Shown here: piece after piece, positions 46,600-58,219 of the stretch
Layout of the letters: every line of letters begins with the position of its first letter
How positions within the stretch are numbered: position 1 is the stretch's first letter
Origin: Latrodectus hesperus
Lineage: Eukaryota > Arthropoda > Arachnida > Araneae > Theridiidae
DNA: 64,000 nucleotides
Assembly: GCA_037975125.1 (NCBI GenBank)
Contig: JAJQOW010000228.1
Span: forward strand, 1 to 64,000
Reading direction: 5' to 3'
Notes under the pieces: model-generated
Databases searched by the model: none
Told to the model about the DNA's origin: nothing
What the model saw: the letters and a program-made list of their open reading frames with translations, nothing else
Translations under genes and position numbers: made by a program

Positions 46600-46607
46600 A
46601 AAATCAA
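46495..46607 (-). CDS. AT-hook gene exon 2 (first coding exon, residues 1-35)
   Basis: The acceptor is TTTATAG at 46614-46608 and the donor AAAAAAG|GTAT at 46495/46494. The exon opens with eight bases, then ATGATGG; coding starts at 46599 or 46596. It encodes a lysine-rich start (VKKEKK), a serine/acidic patch SSSDEDF and the hydrophobic/basic HPIFLIRPRPNPFAKIIKK. It ends on a codon boundary, so the following intron is phase 0, the only phase-0 intron in the CDS. Confidence 0.75.
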
Positions 46608-47199
46608 CTATAAAATCAAGTAAAAAAAAATAATAATTAGCTAATAAATTTAATAACTGTATAAAACTATACAAATAGTAAATACCAAAATAATTGTACA
46701 TTATAAATCATTTTTAAACATTTCTTCTAGTTAAGCATTTCTTCCAGAAGCAATACACTACAACACACAAATTTTGCCAATGACCAGTCTAATATTTTCA
46801 CATTAATTAATTAAGATGCACACATATAAGAGTGTAGAAAGAATGTTATAAAAAATATATTTATACTGTTTGGAGTTTGTTAAATTTAATAATCATAAAA
46901 AAACAAAATTTACAAAATTCTTTTGAAATGTTTATAATTTATATAAATTTTATATACCACTCATTAATTAGAAAAATATTACTTAGTTGCAGCAAGATTA
47001 ATATAAAGTACACATGAACTATATATTATATGAAATTTAAATAGAAAAGAAATCTTAAAGGTGTAATGTTAAAGGTAGACTAGTAAAATTGTGTCATATT
47101 TTGAAAAGTAGAATTAATTGGATATGAAATTTTGTAAAATTTTTAAAACAGCCCAAACCATTTAATTTTTGGCAAGTACACACCATAAGCTACAGCCTT

Positions 47200-47500
47200 A
47201 AGATTCTCTAACACATACAGCCAGGCCATGGAGGTTTGGTTGGTAAGACCATCATTTTCATTACTATAATGCAGTAAATTTGAATCCTGGCTTAACCGAA
47301 GATCCAGCATGTTTATGGGGACATATTATATTATTTTTAAATGTCTTCTGAATGAAATGATAACTCTGGGGTGGCAGGTCAAGTATTAGAAGATCTGCAA
47401 CTTGATCCCTGCTTCAAAATTAACAAGACCTGGCAACTTGCATTAACTGTTGAAGCCCTGAAAAATTTTGAGGAAAGTAAGAACGATCTTTCTGTCGTTG
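47200..47500 (+). mobile_element. Possible tRNA-like SINE, family C
   Basis: TTTGGTTGGTAAGACC resembles a tRNA A box and, about 40 bp on, AATTTGAATCCTGGC resembles a B box. The block to 47500 is more complex than its flanks. No target duplication was found. Confidence 0.35.
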
Positions 47501-47760
47501 ACACTATGACAAAAATGTGAAAGTAATTGCTGGCTGGCAATGATTCTTCAGTTATATCTTGTTAAACTGAGCATTCGATTGGTTTAGAATAATCCGCTTA
47601 TTTGAATAAATGCATTGTATTGGAGATGGGGAATACAAAGGAGGAGTTTCATGGTTACCTTTTACCCTACAGGAGTAAGTTTTGAGGGATTCTACACAGT
47701 GGATAGAATCTTTTTTTCTCACTTTTTGTTTCTCGATTCCCTTAGAAATTGAAGCACCCT

Positions 47761-47802
47761 GTGTAAATAAGGGTGCTTCAATTTTGTGTAAATAAGGGTG
47801 CT
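47761..47802. repeat. 24-bp tandem duplication
   Basis: GTGTAAATAAGGGTGCTT occurs at 47761 and 47785. GAAGCACCCT at 47751 adds an inverted copy of AGGGTGCTTC. Confidence 0.9.
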
Positions 47803-47819
47803 TTCTCCACATCATAAAT

Positions 47820-48770
47820 ATTATACTAAAGGTTTTACTTGATGCAGAAAGTTATTCATTATAACTTTCAATTAACAAATTTCAATGAAACTTAGTGTTT
47901 CCAAAAGGTAGCCATCTATCTATTCAACTGCAAAATTATAGTATCGAATGTATTTTCAATTAAGAATATTATAAGTATAAATATAATTTATTATAATTAT
48001 GTAAAGGACTTAGAAGTAAAATTGTCACAGGAGCAAAAATACTGAAAATTTACATCAGCTCATGAAAATGTTAAATGAGCTATTTCAGTAGCATAATACA
48101 GTATATTATTTTTCTGTGGCTTTGATTATTCATAATTATTTATCATAATATTAATCAAAAACTTAAAAACAATTTAATAATTTAACTGATACTGTTAAGT
48201 ATTTTAATAAATACAAATGATATAAAAATTTATAAAATGACATTCTAATATAATAATTTTATCTATAAAATAAAAATGTCATTTTATTTTTATTACAATC
48301 ATTTATGTTAATATTAGATTAAAAAGTTGCTTAGCTTTTTTAAAAAATATTGCACTGAAACATTAAGAAATATTTTTTTATATTTCATTAAAAAATATTG
48401 ACTAAAATACGATTTGTAGTGTGGAATTGTGTGCGTTGAAACGTATGTTTTGATGGATTGTAAGATATGGTAGCTGAAGTCTAGATATGTAAGCTCTAAG
48501 AGAATCTAAAATGATGAAACACAAGTGAAATACTTTCTCTTTTTATAAAATGACTCTTTTCATAAAATTTTGAGTAAATGCTAGTATTTGGCTTTTACCT
48601 GAAATTATTATTTGTATTAGTACACTGAAAAACGATAATTGTACGGCCGGAACTTCCGTACAAGAAGAAATCTTTGTGGGATCCAAATTTTGAAAACGTT
48701 AAATGTGTGCCCCAACACAAAAAAGGTTGAGAATCACTATTGTGTACGTATATATATATAAATTATTAAT
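47820..48770. other. Intron 1, A+T-rich, no gene
   Basis: No frame, repeat or RNA gene recognised. Confidence 0.4.
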
Positions 48771-48777
48771 CAAGTTG

Positions 48778-49050
48778 CAACCAAATTGTCTAGTGGTCAG
48801 CGTGCCTGACTACGGTTTAGGAGGATCACGGTTTGGGCATGGACGTACTTTTCCTCTTTATCTATCCTGTCTTTGTCCCTTCCTTGTATGAATGAGGTGT
48901 GAATGGTTGCGTATACCCTATAAACGGCATGGGCATGTGTGTACTGGTGAAGTGTGTACTGAAGAAGTCGGACTCCACACCAAATAGGGTTCAGATGGAA
49001 AAGTGGAGCAGTGCACCTCATATTGCAAGCCTAGCTGGCACACAACAACA
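48778..49050 (+). mobile_element. tRNA-derived SINE, family A
   Basis: The A box is in CTAGTGGTCAGCGTGCCTGA; a decayed B box (GGATCACGGTTTGGGCATGG) follows. The shared body is TATCCTGTCTTTGTCC, CCCTATAAACGGCATGG, GTCGGACTCCACACCAAATA and GTGGAGCAGTGCACCTCATA, with a tail CACAACAACAAAAACA. It matches the copies at 52029 and 55968. Confidence 0.85.
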
Positions 49051-49077
49051 AAAACATCAGACAAAGGAACTGATGGA

Positions 49078-49165
49078 AGAGTTCGGGCATGGATGTATTT
49101 CCTCTCTCCGTCTATCCTGTCTTAGTCCTTTTGTGTACTGGGGAAGTCGGACTCCACATAGCTGG
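49078..49165 (+). mobile_element. Partial family A SINE
   Basis: GTTCGGGCATGGATGTATTT, TCTATCCTGTCTTAGTCC and GTGTACTGGGGAAGTCGGAC repeat the body of the preceding SINE in the same orientation. It lacks the tRNA head and the central part; it is a truncated or recombined second copy. Confidence 0.8.
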
Positions 49166-49179
49166 CTTGGTTAGGAAAA

Positions 49180-49975
49180 CAGATATGTGCACTGTTGGCC
49201 TTGACCCTGATATTACAATTTTATAGTCGAGATATTTTTTAAGTATCCATTAATTTTCAACTTTCAAGAAAATTGATTTAAATAATTTAATATTTCCATA
49301 ACAATGTCTTAAAAAATATTTTAATATATTTTTTCTAGCTTGTTAACCAATTGAAACAATTAAACCAGTGCCTGTTTTATGTACATTTTTATTCCCTATC
49401 AATTGTGCATGTGAAAGACTAAAAATTGTTGATCATTAAGTGTTGAACATAAGCTATAACTTATCTTAACAAATTTTCAAAAATTCTACAATATTACAAA
49501 CTTTAGCTATTTGTTGCTAAAAAATAATTGGGTAAGACTTTACACCCCTAATTTAGCATCATCTCGCCAGATTTTTCACAATATCTTTTTAAACATTAAA
49601 TTTACCACAGATTAAACTGAAAATTTTATTTTTTTTTTTTTTCATTTCAGAAAAATTCAAGGGAAAAAGTTTTTATCATTCAGACTACTGATGTAAACCA
49701 AAATTATTTTTATTGTAAAAAATTTAAATCAAACATATATTGATAATTTATATTTTATTTTTTGCCATAAAACCAATTTTTCTGATTCTAAAATTAGGTT
49801 TTATTTTTATTATCGGACAATGGATAATATAATTTTACGAAGTCTCAATAAAAACTGAAACTGATCTTTCTAAATGATTTCTTGATAACTTATGTAAAAT
49901 CAGACGTTTCTGTTATTAGCACATTTAAATTTTTACAAGTTTCCCCCATAATATTTCAGTTGTATGATATTTTCT
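49180..49975. other. Intron 1, A+T-rich, no gene
   Basis: Nothing recognised beyond a short T tract near 49630. Confidence 0.4.
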
Positions 49976-50480
49976 TTTATTGCGAATAATTTATTACATT
50001 ATTATAGTCAAAATAAGATCAAATTTTCACATTTTATCATAGAAGGAAATAAAAAACAAAAAACTGTGAAATAAAATAATTTAATCTCTTATGAGAAATT
50101 AAAAACAGCACAGCACGTCAAATAATATTTCAAAACACCGAAATTTCCACAAAAAATTAAGTTTTGAATAATTATAACATTCAGAAGGGTCCAGTAGAAA
50201 TAATATTCATTGGACCTTATTTTTTTAATATTAAAAAAGAATTAGTTTGTTTTACTCATTGTTATCACACACTTTTTTTTTCGTATATAACTTAGACAAC
50301 CTGTATAACAATTAGGACACTGAATCTTGGCTTATTCACAAAATTAAACAAGTGTCTTTCATGAGCTTACTCTTCTGTAATCTCCACAAGTTAATCGATC
50401 CAAAAATTACCATATAACATTAACACAAATAATTTGGTAATAACTATATACTAAAATGAAAACCTTTATACTAAAATGAA
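49976..50480 (+). repeat. ~500-bp dispersed direct repeat, copy 1
   Basis: It matches 63120-63640 in the same orientation. Shared landmarks: CTTATGAGAAATTAAAAACA (GTTATGAGAAATT in copy 2), AATAATTATAACAT, GAATCTTGGC, AATTTTCACATTTT-type, CATATAACATTAACACAAAT and ACTAAAATGAAAACCT. Moderate divergence with small indels. No coding frame; the element type is unknown. Confidence 0.9.
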
Positions 50481-52015
50481 GGGCTGTGTTACAATTTTAT
50501 GTGTTAACATCATGGTCAATATAGAGAGTATTTTGACTTCCAATGTAAAGCAATTAACTAATCATTGAAATGAACAATAAAGACTAATTGCAGTCACTAC
50601 TGCAAGAATTGCAAGATTCTGCCTTCAATTGCAAGATTATCAGCTATAAGACTAAATAGCACTTCATTCTTTTAGTTTCATACAAATTTCGTAACATTTT
50701 TTTCAATTTGAAAATGTAATATGAAACAAACTATTCATATAATGTCATCACAAAATGCTAACAATTATTTTTCTTCATTTCTTTCCCCACAAAACATAAA
50801 TATATATATATTCATTCAAAATATACTTTCATTTTATTGCAGATTATAGTTTAAGAAACTGCATGTAAATAAAGATAGTGTAAAGAATCTCTGCTTTTAT
50901 GGGGTGTGTTTGTTTAAAGGCAATAAATAATTAGTTTAAAAATGAATCTCTATTTAATATGCCACAATATTTACTTTAATAAGAAAGAGAAATAATAGAT
51001 TTCTTCGTTTCAAAATAAATTATAAATTCAAATTAATAACTAATATATATTTTTTAAAAAAATATAATTTTTGTGGATTTCCTAACTTTTAAAATAGTAA
51101 TTTGAGTTTTTTTTTTAATATATCAATAGTTAATCATTAATTTTTTATAAACATTGTTGTTAAGAAATTATTTTTGTATATAGGAAAATCTTACAATACA
51201 ATATATACAATTTTGTGTGGTGTTTGTAGAATTTCATGTTTAAATTGAAGCTTCAATCTGAAATTTTTTTTTCTTTCAAATTCTTAGTCTTTTTATTTAA
51301 GTATAAATTATGCACACAAAAATGTGTTACTTATGTATTAGCATTGATTTTCACATCGACCAAGATTATCTTTCCCCATCTTAAAAGTAAAGCTTCACAC
51401 GAAGCAAGATGGCGTATAGTAAATAAAATTTGGCTACAAATTAAATTCCCAAATAAGAATTCATTATGAAATGTGGACACCTTCTGAGTAAAATGTGGCA
51501 ACTTTAAAAATGTTAGCCAAAAAAGGGATCTATTATTAAATCTAGTAAAGCTGTTATTTTCTTACAGCAAACCTGAAAGAAATCTCAAGCATTCATTGGA
51601 CGAAAAGAACGAGTTGCTCAAATTTTAAGCTGTGACATTACGTAATGTTAAGTTTATGGGAGTTGCTCAAACTGAAATCTGGGCAACTCTAATGTAATAG
51701 GGGCTTTTAAGGTAGACAACAGTATTTTTGACAAAAGTTTTCATAAATGAATTTTAACCGAGTATTAAAATTGCTTAGTTAAATACAGTTCGGATTTGAA
51801 GGAAATTTTCATGAATTTTATCGAAATAAGTATTAATTTATTTAAAAATTTTAAGTATTTAACAATGATTTCTAAGAACTTTGAGATTTTCTTAAAAGTA
51901 TACTAAGATACTTTTTACACAATCGTTTCAATTGAATTAGTATTTTTGCAAATCTTATGCATAAAATATATTTGTTAAATTATTAAAACATTTCAGTACA
52001 ATTTATAGACAATTT
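50481..52015. other. Intron 1, A+T-rich, no gene recognised
   Basis: A patch at 51400-51715 is more complex, with AGTTGCTCAAA twice (GAGTTGCTCAAATTT near 51609, GGAGTTGCTCAAACTG near 51658), perhaps an old transposon end. The 77-codon frame at 51236-51469 shows no domain. Confidence 0.4.
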
Positions 52016-52028
52016 ATATCATAAATTC

Positions 52029-52316
52029 ACCCACCAACTTGTCTAGTGGTCAGTGTGCCTGACTGCAGATAAGGAGGTCCTGGGTTCGAATCCCAGTCCG
52101 GGCATGGATGTACTTTCTTTCTTTATCTATCCTGTCTTTGTCCTTTCCTTGCATGAATGAGGTGTGAATGGTTACCTACCCTATAAACGGGTCCCTATGG
52201 CATGTATGTACTGAAAAGGTCGGACTCCACATCAAAATATGGTTCAGTTGAAAAAGTGGAGCAGCGCACCCCATATTGCCAGCCTGGCTGGCACACAACA
52301 ATGAATGAATGAATGA
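52029..52316 (+). mobile_element. tRNA-derived SINE, family A, with perfect 13-bp TSD
   Basis: Flanked by ATATCATAAATTC at 52016-52028 and 52317-52329. The head has CTAGTGGTCAGTGTGCCTGA (A box) and GGGTTCGAATCCC (perfect B box). The body has TATCCTGTCTTTGTCC, GGTCGGACTCCACATC and GGAGCAGCGCACCCCATATT. The tail is CACAACA then (ATGA)n. It is a complete insertion and the best reference for the family in this window. Confidence 0.95.
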
Positions 52317-52329
52317 ATATCATAAATTC

Positions 52330-53300
52330 CAACAATTTGAAGCCGTTGTAAAGCTTTTCTTTAAATATCTATAACGTGTCTTAAATACCTATAATGAGAG
52401 AGCTTCTTCGTAAACAGAGACTGTGTTTTATGCATCATAAGGCAGTAACTAGAAAACTTTTAGTACCTACGCTGACAAATTAGATTCAATCATCCCTTTT
52501 ATACAGTAGTTGTTAGACAAAACCAAAAATCCACTCCGAAGAATGCTGTTGTTCCAATAACCATAGTTAACTCTTAAGGCCATTGTGAAATGGACGGTTT
52601 ACAGTAAACATTTGCACTATATACATTTTATAAGAACATTGAGTTATCTTTCCAATACATTTGTAACATTATTTCTCTATATAGATATATAATTTTATTA
52701 TTTCTGTATGTGGATAATGTGTTCTGTATTTTTAATGTTATTTCGCTATATATAACCTTTGATATTATATGATTATTTTAAGCATGTACATGTCTTTCAA
52801 GATGAGTGCCTGAGAGTTTTCCAAGTTTCCTTCATTGCATAGACATTTGCAGTCTATTTATTAAAAACATCACTTTAAACATATGCATATTAAAGAAGCT
52901 TTTCTTCAATTAAATTTCAAATGAGTACGTATTGCATTAATTTGAAAGACATCAATAAGTAAAAAACTATGGAATTTTAAAACCTATATATGTTCCATAT
53001 GTTCCTTAACAATCATAAAAAGTAATAACTGCTTTTATTAAGTGAAGTATGGAAAGTAAAAATGTTAGATCTGTTTGTTAATTTAATTTATTTAAAATTA
53101 TATCAAAAGATACTTATTGATCAAACAATTAAAATTAAAAAATTTATTAGTTGATAAAATTCTTCATTTATAACAAAATTTTTTTTATATGCAAATAATT
53201 TTAAAAATTGTAAATTTACTTATTGCGTCAATAATAAAAATTGCTTCTGAATTACTTAAATGTAGTAATGCGTTAATCTATTTTACTGAAGCAATTTTCA
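52330..53300. other. Intron 1, A+T-rich, no gene
   Basis: Nothing recognised. Confidence 0.4.
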
Positions 53301-53317
53301 ATTTTAAAATAAATTTA

Positions 53318-53387
53318 AATTTAAAATAAAAGCAATTAAAAAGTATTTTTATTTAAAAATACTTTTTAATTGCTTTTATTTTAAATT
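53318..53387. repeat. Perfect palindrome, 33-bp arms with 4-base loop
   Basis: The left arm is 53318-53350, the loop ATTT at 53351-53354, and the right arm 53355-53387 is an exact reverse complement. The core is AAAAGCAATTAAAAAGTATT. Pure A+T composition alone would not make a 33-bp exact match likely; each arm also holds matched G and C positions. Confidence 0.95.
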
Positions 53388-53699
53388 CACATTTTATTAA
53401 CACCACATAGCTCTCTTATTTTTACTTCCCCATGTTGAGTAATTTCAACTAGTAAAAATATTCAAGATAAATTTTACATACAAATGAGTTATATAGAACA
53501 GTAAAATCACACATGTATATGAAGTTAAAGTAATATAACTTATCAGAAAGGCAAATTCCTATATTCGAATAGTTTCTTGAAGGTACTAAATATTCTAGTT
53601 TACGTGTACAAATCTTTATTTTTAAGCAAAATATTGTTTTATATTTATGTTCTGAAATGTGTGTAAATTTAAAACATATGACATCTGTATACATTTAAT

Positions 53700-54540
53700 T
53701 TTCCTTTTATTACCCAGATGATTTAAATGAAAACTAAAATTCGATTATAAGGTTAGATATTGAATAGGAAATCTATATGAAACAGAGTAAAATATAATTA
53801 ATTATTAAATGTAAGTTAGTTTAGTGTACTGGTTAAATTATCGTTACTATGATTTTACTGTGATTTATGATCGTTACTGTGATTTTACTATGATAAATTG
53901 TGGGTTCGGTACTGATGTTACCATAAACAATGATGGATGGTGCCCTTGGATATTGATTACTCGTAGGGTTATATTTATAATATTTATAAGTTGACAAGAT
54001 AGTAAATTAAGAAATTTTGATCAAATTTCAACTTTTTAATAATATTATGCCTCTAATTAGAGAAATGCTTTTTCTAAGATGATCTATTTTAAGATTTATT
54101 AGAGCATAAGTGATATACTTAAAAGCATAAAAGAAAAATTAGTTATAATTTGTAAGAACTTATAATCGAAATTATAATAAGGAATAATTTAAATTCATCT
54201 TGTGAGAAACTGGATCATGTTTGGTTTAAAAAAATTCAAATTTAGGTATATTTTATATATGGGTATATTTAACGTTGATTAAGTAATAAAGAATTTATTA
54301 ATATGCAATTAAGATCTTTGGGAGACAAATTAAACAAATACACATTGCTTAAGAATTTTTAACTGAGAAAAATCAATTGACATTAAAAAAATTATAAATC
54401 CAATTTAATCCATTCCAATTTTTTAAAAAAATAAGTAAATAAAAATCAGTCTAGATTTAAACGTTGAACTTCCGTATAATAATTTAGGAAATTCCTAAAA
54501 AATTTAATTAAAAATATAACAAAAATCATTAAAATCTCTT
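53700..54540. other. Intron 1, A+T-rich, no gene
   Basis: A short duplication of CGTTACTRTGATTTTACTRT lies near 53841-53893. Nothing else. Confidence 0.4.
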
Positions 54541-54544
54541 TCAG

Positions 54545-55150
54545 TAAGTGATTTTCCATGCTCAGTCACTAAAATTCACCCTACACCTCATTTCCTCAAT
54601 AAACCAGTTTGTCACCCCAGGAAAGCATCCTTTCCCTCCATAGAATTTTCAAGAAGGCCTAAGTGAATGGATAAAGGATTGTTTCTATTAGAAACCACTC
54701 TTTCCATTTAAAATATCTTTTGCACACATATCACTTTCCCCTGACACTCCTCAGTTGACAACCACATGGCCTGAGGCTGATGCAGGGGCTTACCTTTCTA
54801 GCAATTCATGAGGGTATTGAGTTCAAGATCTAGACCTTGCTTCTTTTAAGAAATGCTCAAAGATAAAACAGAATATAGTGTTGTCACCCCCCTCTCCCCA
54901 CAAACATGCACACAAACTTGTGAAAGGAACCTGACATGAGAAAAAGATTACAAGGAATGTAAAAAAAGCAATCAAATGCAAGAAGTCCTGTTTATCCCCA
55001 GGGCAGCAGAGGGTGGCATCCTGCAGGTGGACTATAATTCACATTTGCTTCTTAAACTCTGCCTCTTTGTCAGATCCCAGATGCCACAGGAAGGGGATTC
55101 TTCACTCCCCCAATTTGGCAATTTGAGTCATTAGGACAGGGACAACAAAA
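54545..55150. other. Compositional island, probable old repeat
   Basis: About 600 bp clearly richer in G and C than the flanks (for example GTCACCCCCCTCTCCCCAC and CCCCAGGGCAGCAGAGGGTG). It has no open frame and no splice-supported exon. GGGGCTTACCTTTCTAG and GAGTTCAAGATCTAGACC faintly suggest tRNA-type boxes. It is probably an ancient SINE or other transposon. Confidence 0.4.
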
Positions 55151-55967
55151 TCAGAAATATTGGGAGCTCAACAAAACAAGCTTCTATAAGACTTAGTTTC
55201 TAACTCACAATATTATTTTAGAAATGCGCTTATTAGAGCCAACTTGGGGATGACTACTATCACCCTCTGTATAAAATTTTTGGCCTTCAATTTTTATAAT
55301 AAAGTAGGCAAAATAAATAACTCTTAAGTAATGGTATTTGAACCATGCAACCCCTACGAACAAAAAAATTTCCATAGACTGTGGGCAGTTCTTGGATTCA
55401 AAAACAATTACCAGTATCTGAACAATTTAATTTAACAACTTTTGACCAAAAATTAACTTAAACTTAAGATATAAGCTAAAATCTTGTCCTTCTTAACTTA
55501 AGATATAAGATAAAATCTTGTAGCTTATAAATAAAAATAATTATAATATTAAGTAAATACATTATATGGTTATAATTGCCTTAATGAATTGCTTATATCT
55601 TAAGTATCTAATTAATTTGGCCTTAACTTGAATACCCATATTGTTTATTTTCCAGATATTGCTATGTATCAATAACTTGTGCACCTTATTTTCCTTGTAT
55701 ATATTACAGTGTGATTATTATTAATATAAATGGAGAATGTAAATTTATATAGTTATATTAGAAACATTGTACCTAATGGATACCCCAAGTTAATTTTTTT
55801 GCCTTGCTATTTATTTATGTAGTTTACTATCGACTAAAAAAATTTGATTAAACCATAAATAATGTTATAATCTCTACTAAAATCTGTAATTAATTTCAAG
55901 CAAATTTTTTAATTGTATAAATATTTTATATATAAGTTGCATACAGGTACGTATAATATAAAGTCAC

Positions 55968-56229
55968 TAGCCACCCACCGTGTATAGTAGTCAGTGTACT
56001 TGACTATAATAGGGATGTCCTGGGTTCGAGTCCCGGTTGGTGCATGGATGTACTTTCTCTCCTGTCTTTGTCCTTTTTTGTATGAGTTGTGAATGATTGC
56101 CTAACCTAAAATGGGAGCTTATGGTTATGTGTACTGAGGAAGTATGACAAATTACTATTCAGTTGAAAAATTGGAGCTGCGCACCCCATATTACCAGCCA
56201 GGTGAAACAAGTCAAAAGCAACAACAACA
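55968..56229 (+). mobile_element. tRNA-derived SINE, family A, with 10-bp TSD
   Basis: Flanked by ATAAAGTCAC at 55958-55967 and 56230-56239. The head has ATAGTAGTCAGTGTACTTGA and GGGTTCGAGTCCCGG (good B box). The body has ATGGATGTACTTTCT, TTGGAGCTGCGCACCCCATA and a (CAA)n tail. It is slightly shorter than the 52029 copy because of internal deletions. Confidence 0.93.
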
Positions 56230-57057
56230 ATAAAGTCACCGTTGCAAAAACTTTTGAGAATACTTAAACTGTAGTCGACTTGTGATTCAAAACCCTTATT
56301 ATCCATTCTGTTAATATGTGTTTATGTAAAACTTAAATGTCTACCAATAACTACAAAAAGAGGCCTTTGTTGTGGCACCTCGCTCATCCATTAGGTCAAT
56401 GATTCATAGTTGTACAATACATGTGATAATTGTGTTCAATTAATTCTAAGGATAAGAGATTTCCGACTTTCATACTAATATCAAACATAAAGTTAGGTGA
56501 AATATGTAGCTTTCTCGTAACTTTATCAAAATCAAATGTGTTCAAATATTTTTTATTCATACTATTTCCCATTTTTTTGTTCAAATTTTTTTATTTAATA
56601 ATCTATAATAGAAACAAAAAGAGTTCTAAATGTGTCATATTTTAATCATAATTTTAAAATGATTGAATCATTATTACATGAACAATGCACGATTTACATC
56701 CAGAAAACACTTTTTGTGTCTGGCTTTGAAAACTAGAACATATTTCGGAAATATATGCTTATGAAATACATAGACTTGAGTCTTTTTTAAGTAAAGAAAA
56801 TAGTCACCAAAATATTAATTTCTAAAGAAATGTTATAATTTTCCAAATCATATACTTTGAAATAAATTTCAGAAATAAAGCAGATTTGAATAGATAAAAA
56901 TCAGAAATTTAATTTGAAAGTTTAAATCTGAAACAAGAATATAAAAATCAATTGCAAGAGGAAATGGCAACTCTTAAAATGTTATTAAATACTATGGTGT
57001 AAATCGATATTAATTTAAGTATCTTCGTGTGACTTTCATGGGCAAATCAAGAAGATT

Positions 57058-57060
<3 letters not shown>

Positions 57061-57130
<70 letters not shown>
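57061..57130. repeat. (AT)n microsatellite
   Basis: About 70 bp of AT dinucleotides in intron 1. Confidence 0.98.
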
Positions 57131-57134
<4 letters not shown>

Positions 57135-57284
57135 CATGTTATACTTTGTTTCACTGAGATAATTAAAAAGTTTTAGATTATGAATGCACACCAATACTTA
57201 AAATTTTGCTATCTATTAGTGAGGGAAATGAACTGTAAAACATAATAAATGCAGCATTCTGTAATATAACGTTTAGTTAGCTAT

Positions 57285-57332
57285 ATCAGTTGAACTTTTG
57301 GTGTATATATATACACCAAAAATTCAACTGAT
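57285..57332. repeat. Near-perfect palindrome, 24-bp arms
   Basis: ATCAGTTGAACTTTTGGTGT then ATAT (57285-57308) is inverted at 57309-57332 with one mismatch and no loop. It may be the fused ends of a tiny foldback element. Confidence 0.9.
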
Positions 57333-57554
57333 GTGATGATTATCATTGATTAAAATAAGATTGTAAAAGTTATAAATTTAGTTAGGCAAACAGGTTGAAA
57401 AATCACAATCTACTAAACTGTTTTGACAGATTAAGCTTTTAATATTAGAGATTTAAAATAAAAAAACAAACACAGGGACGTATTCTACGTTTGTCACAAC
57501 ACACACACAAGTAAGTAATCTATTTATTAACTTTTCATTTCTAAGTGCATTAAA

Positions 57555-58080
57555 ATGGTTTCATTTCTGGTAAAAGTTAAAAAAAATAGATTTAATTACT
57601 TTAGCTACTGAATTGGAAGAAACTGTTTCCCAAAATTATGAAGTAATAAAATTAAAGAATATAAATTCTAAGAATTATGACGAAGATTTTGTTAAAGTAT
57701 AATTTGAAGGTATTAAAGTTGAAAAAACAAGAATGCTATATTTATGAGAAAATAACTTATTAGATAATTTATGTAAGCAAAGTTAATGATCGCTTTTATA
57801 AAAAAATAATTAAAAAATAAAATAAGAGAAAACCGCAAATTTAAAGGATTTTCCCAGAAGGAGTGTTTTTATTCGAAAGAAAAATGAAACTCGAATTTTA
57901 ACTCTCCCAGTGATAATTTCTTTAAATGTTTTAATTGTAATGAATATGGTCATATTTCTAAAGACTGTCCAAAAGAAAGATAAGCTTAATGTGTAGAGAA
58001 TGTGGTGAGAATAGGCATACCCAACGGCTTTGTTCGAAAAACAAAGTAAAAAACAGTGTGACGGTGAATGCTGAGAACAC
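57555..58080 (+). pseudogene. LTR-retrotransposon Gag remnant with two zinc knuckles
   Basis: Plus-strand frames. The start KKIDLITLATELEETVSQNY (about 57580-57640), then NSKNYDEDFVKV, look like the N-terminal part of a Gypsy-type Gag. After about 200 bp come two CCHC knuckles: CFNCNEYGHISKDC near 57930-57970 and, past a frameshift, CRECGENRHTQRLC near 57990-58035 (C-x2-C-x4-H-x4-C in both). Stops separate the parts and no pol follows. It is a different Gag from the element in intron 8, whose single knuckle is decayed. Confidence 0.75.
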
Positions 58081-58129
58081 ATTTCCCCTTTAATAAACAC
58101 ACAAAAACATATAATTCTAAGTTTGTATG

Positions 58130-58215
58130 TTTGTCTTTCAACGGTCATCTTTTTCAGACGAGGACTAATTAGACCGGGGCAAACGATTTAAGTGGATTCT
58201 GAACCAATTAAAAAT
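58130..58215 (-). mobile_element. Partial family B SINE (tail part)
   Basis: TTCAACGGTCATCTTTTTCA, GACGAGGACTAATTAGACCG and GATTCTGAACCA match the 3' half of the SINE at 62385-62557 in order. The tRNA head is missing. Confidence 0.75.
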
Positions 58216-58219
58216 TATA

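Noticed and set aside
47552..47815. 87-codon minus ORF
   Set aside because: It includes a local tandem duplication (GTGTAAATAAGGGTGCTT), shows no family signal and has no splice support.
52035..52105. Functional tRNA gene
   Set aside because: The tRNA-like heads with perfect B boxes are followed by SINE bodies and flanked by target duplications, and the cloverleaf arms do not pair fully, so these are SINE heads, not tRNA genes.
57810..58148. 112-codon minus ORF
   Set aside because: It is antisense to the Gag zinc-knuckle remnant.
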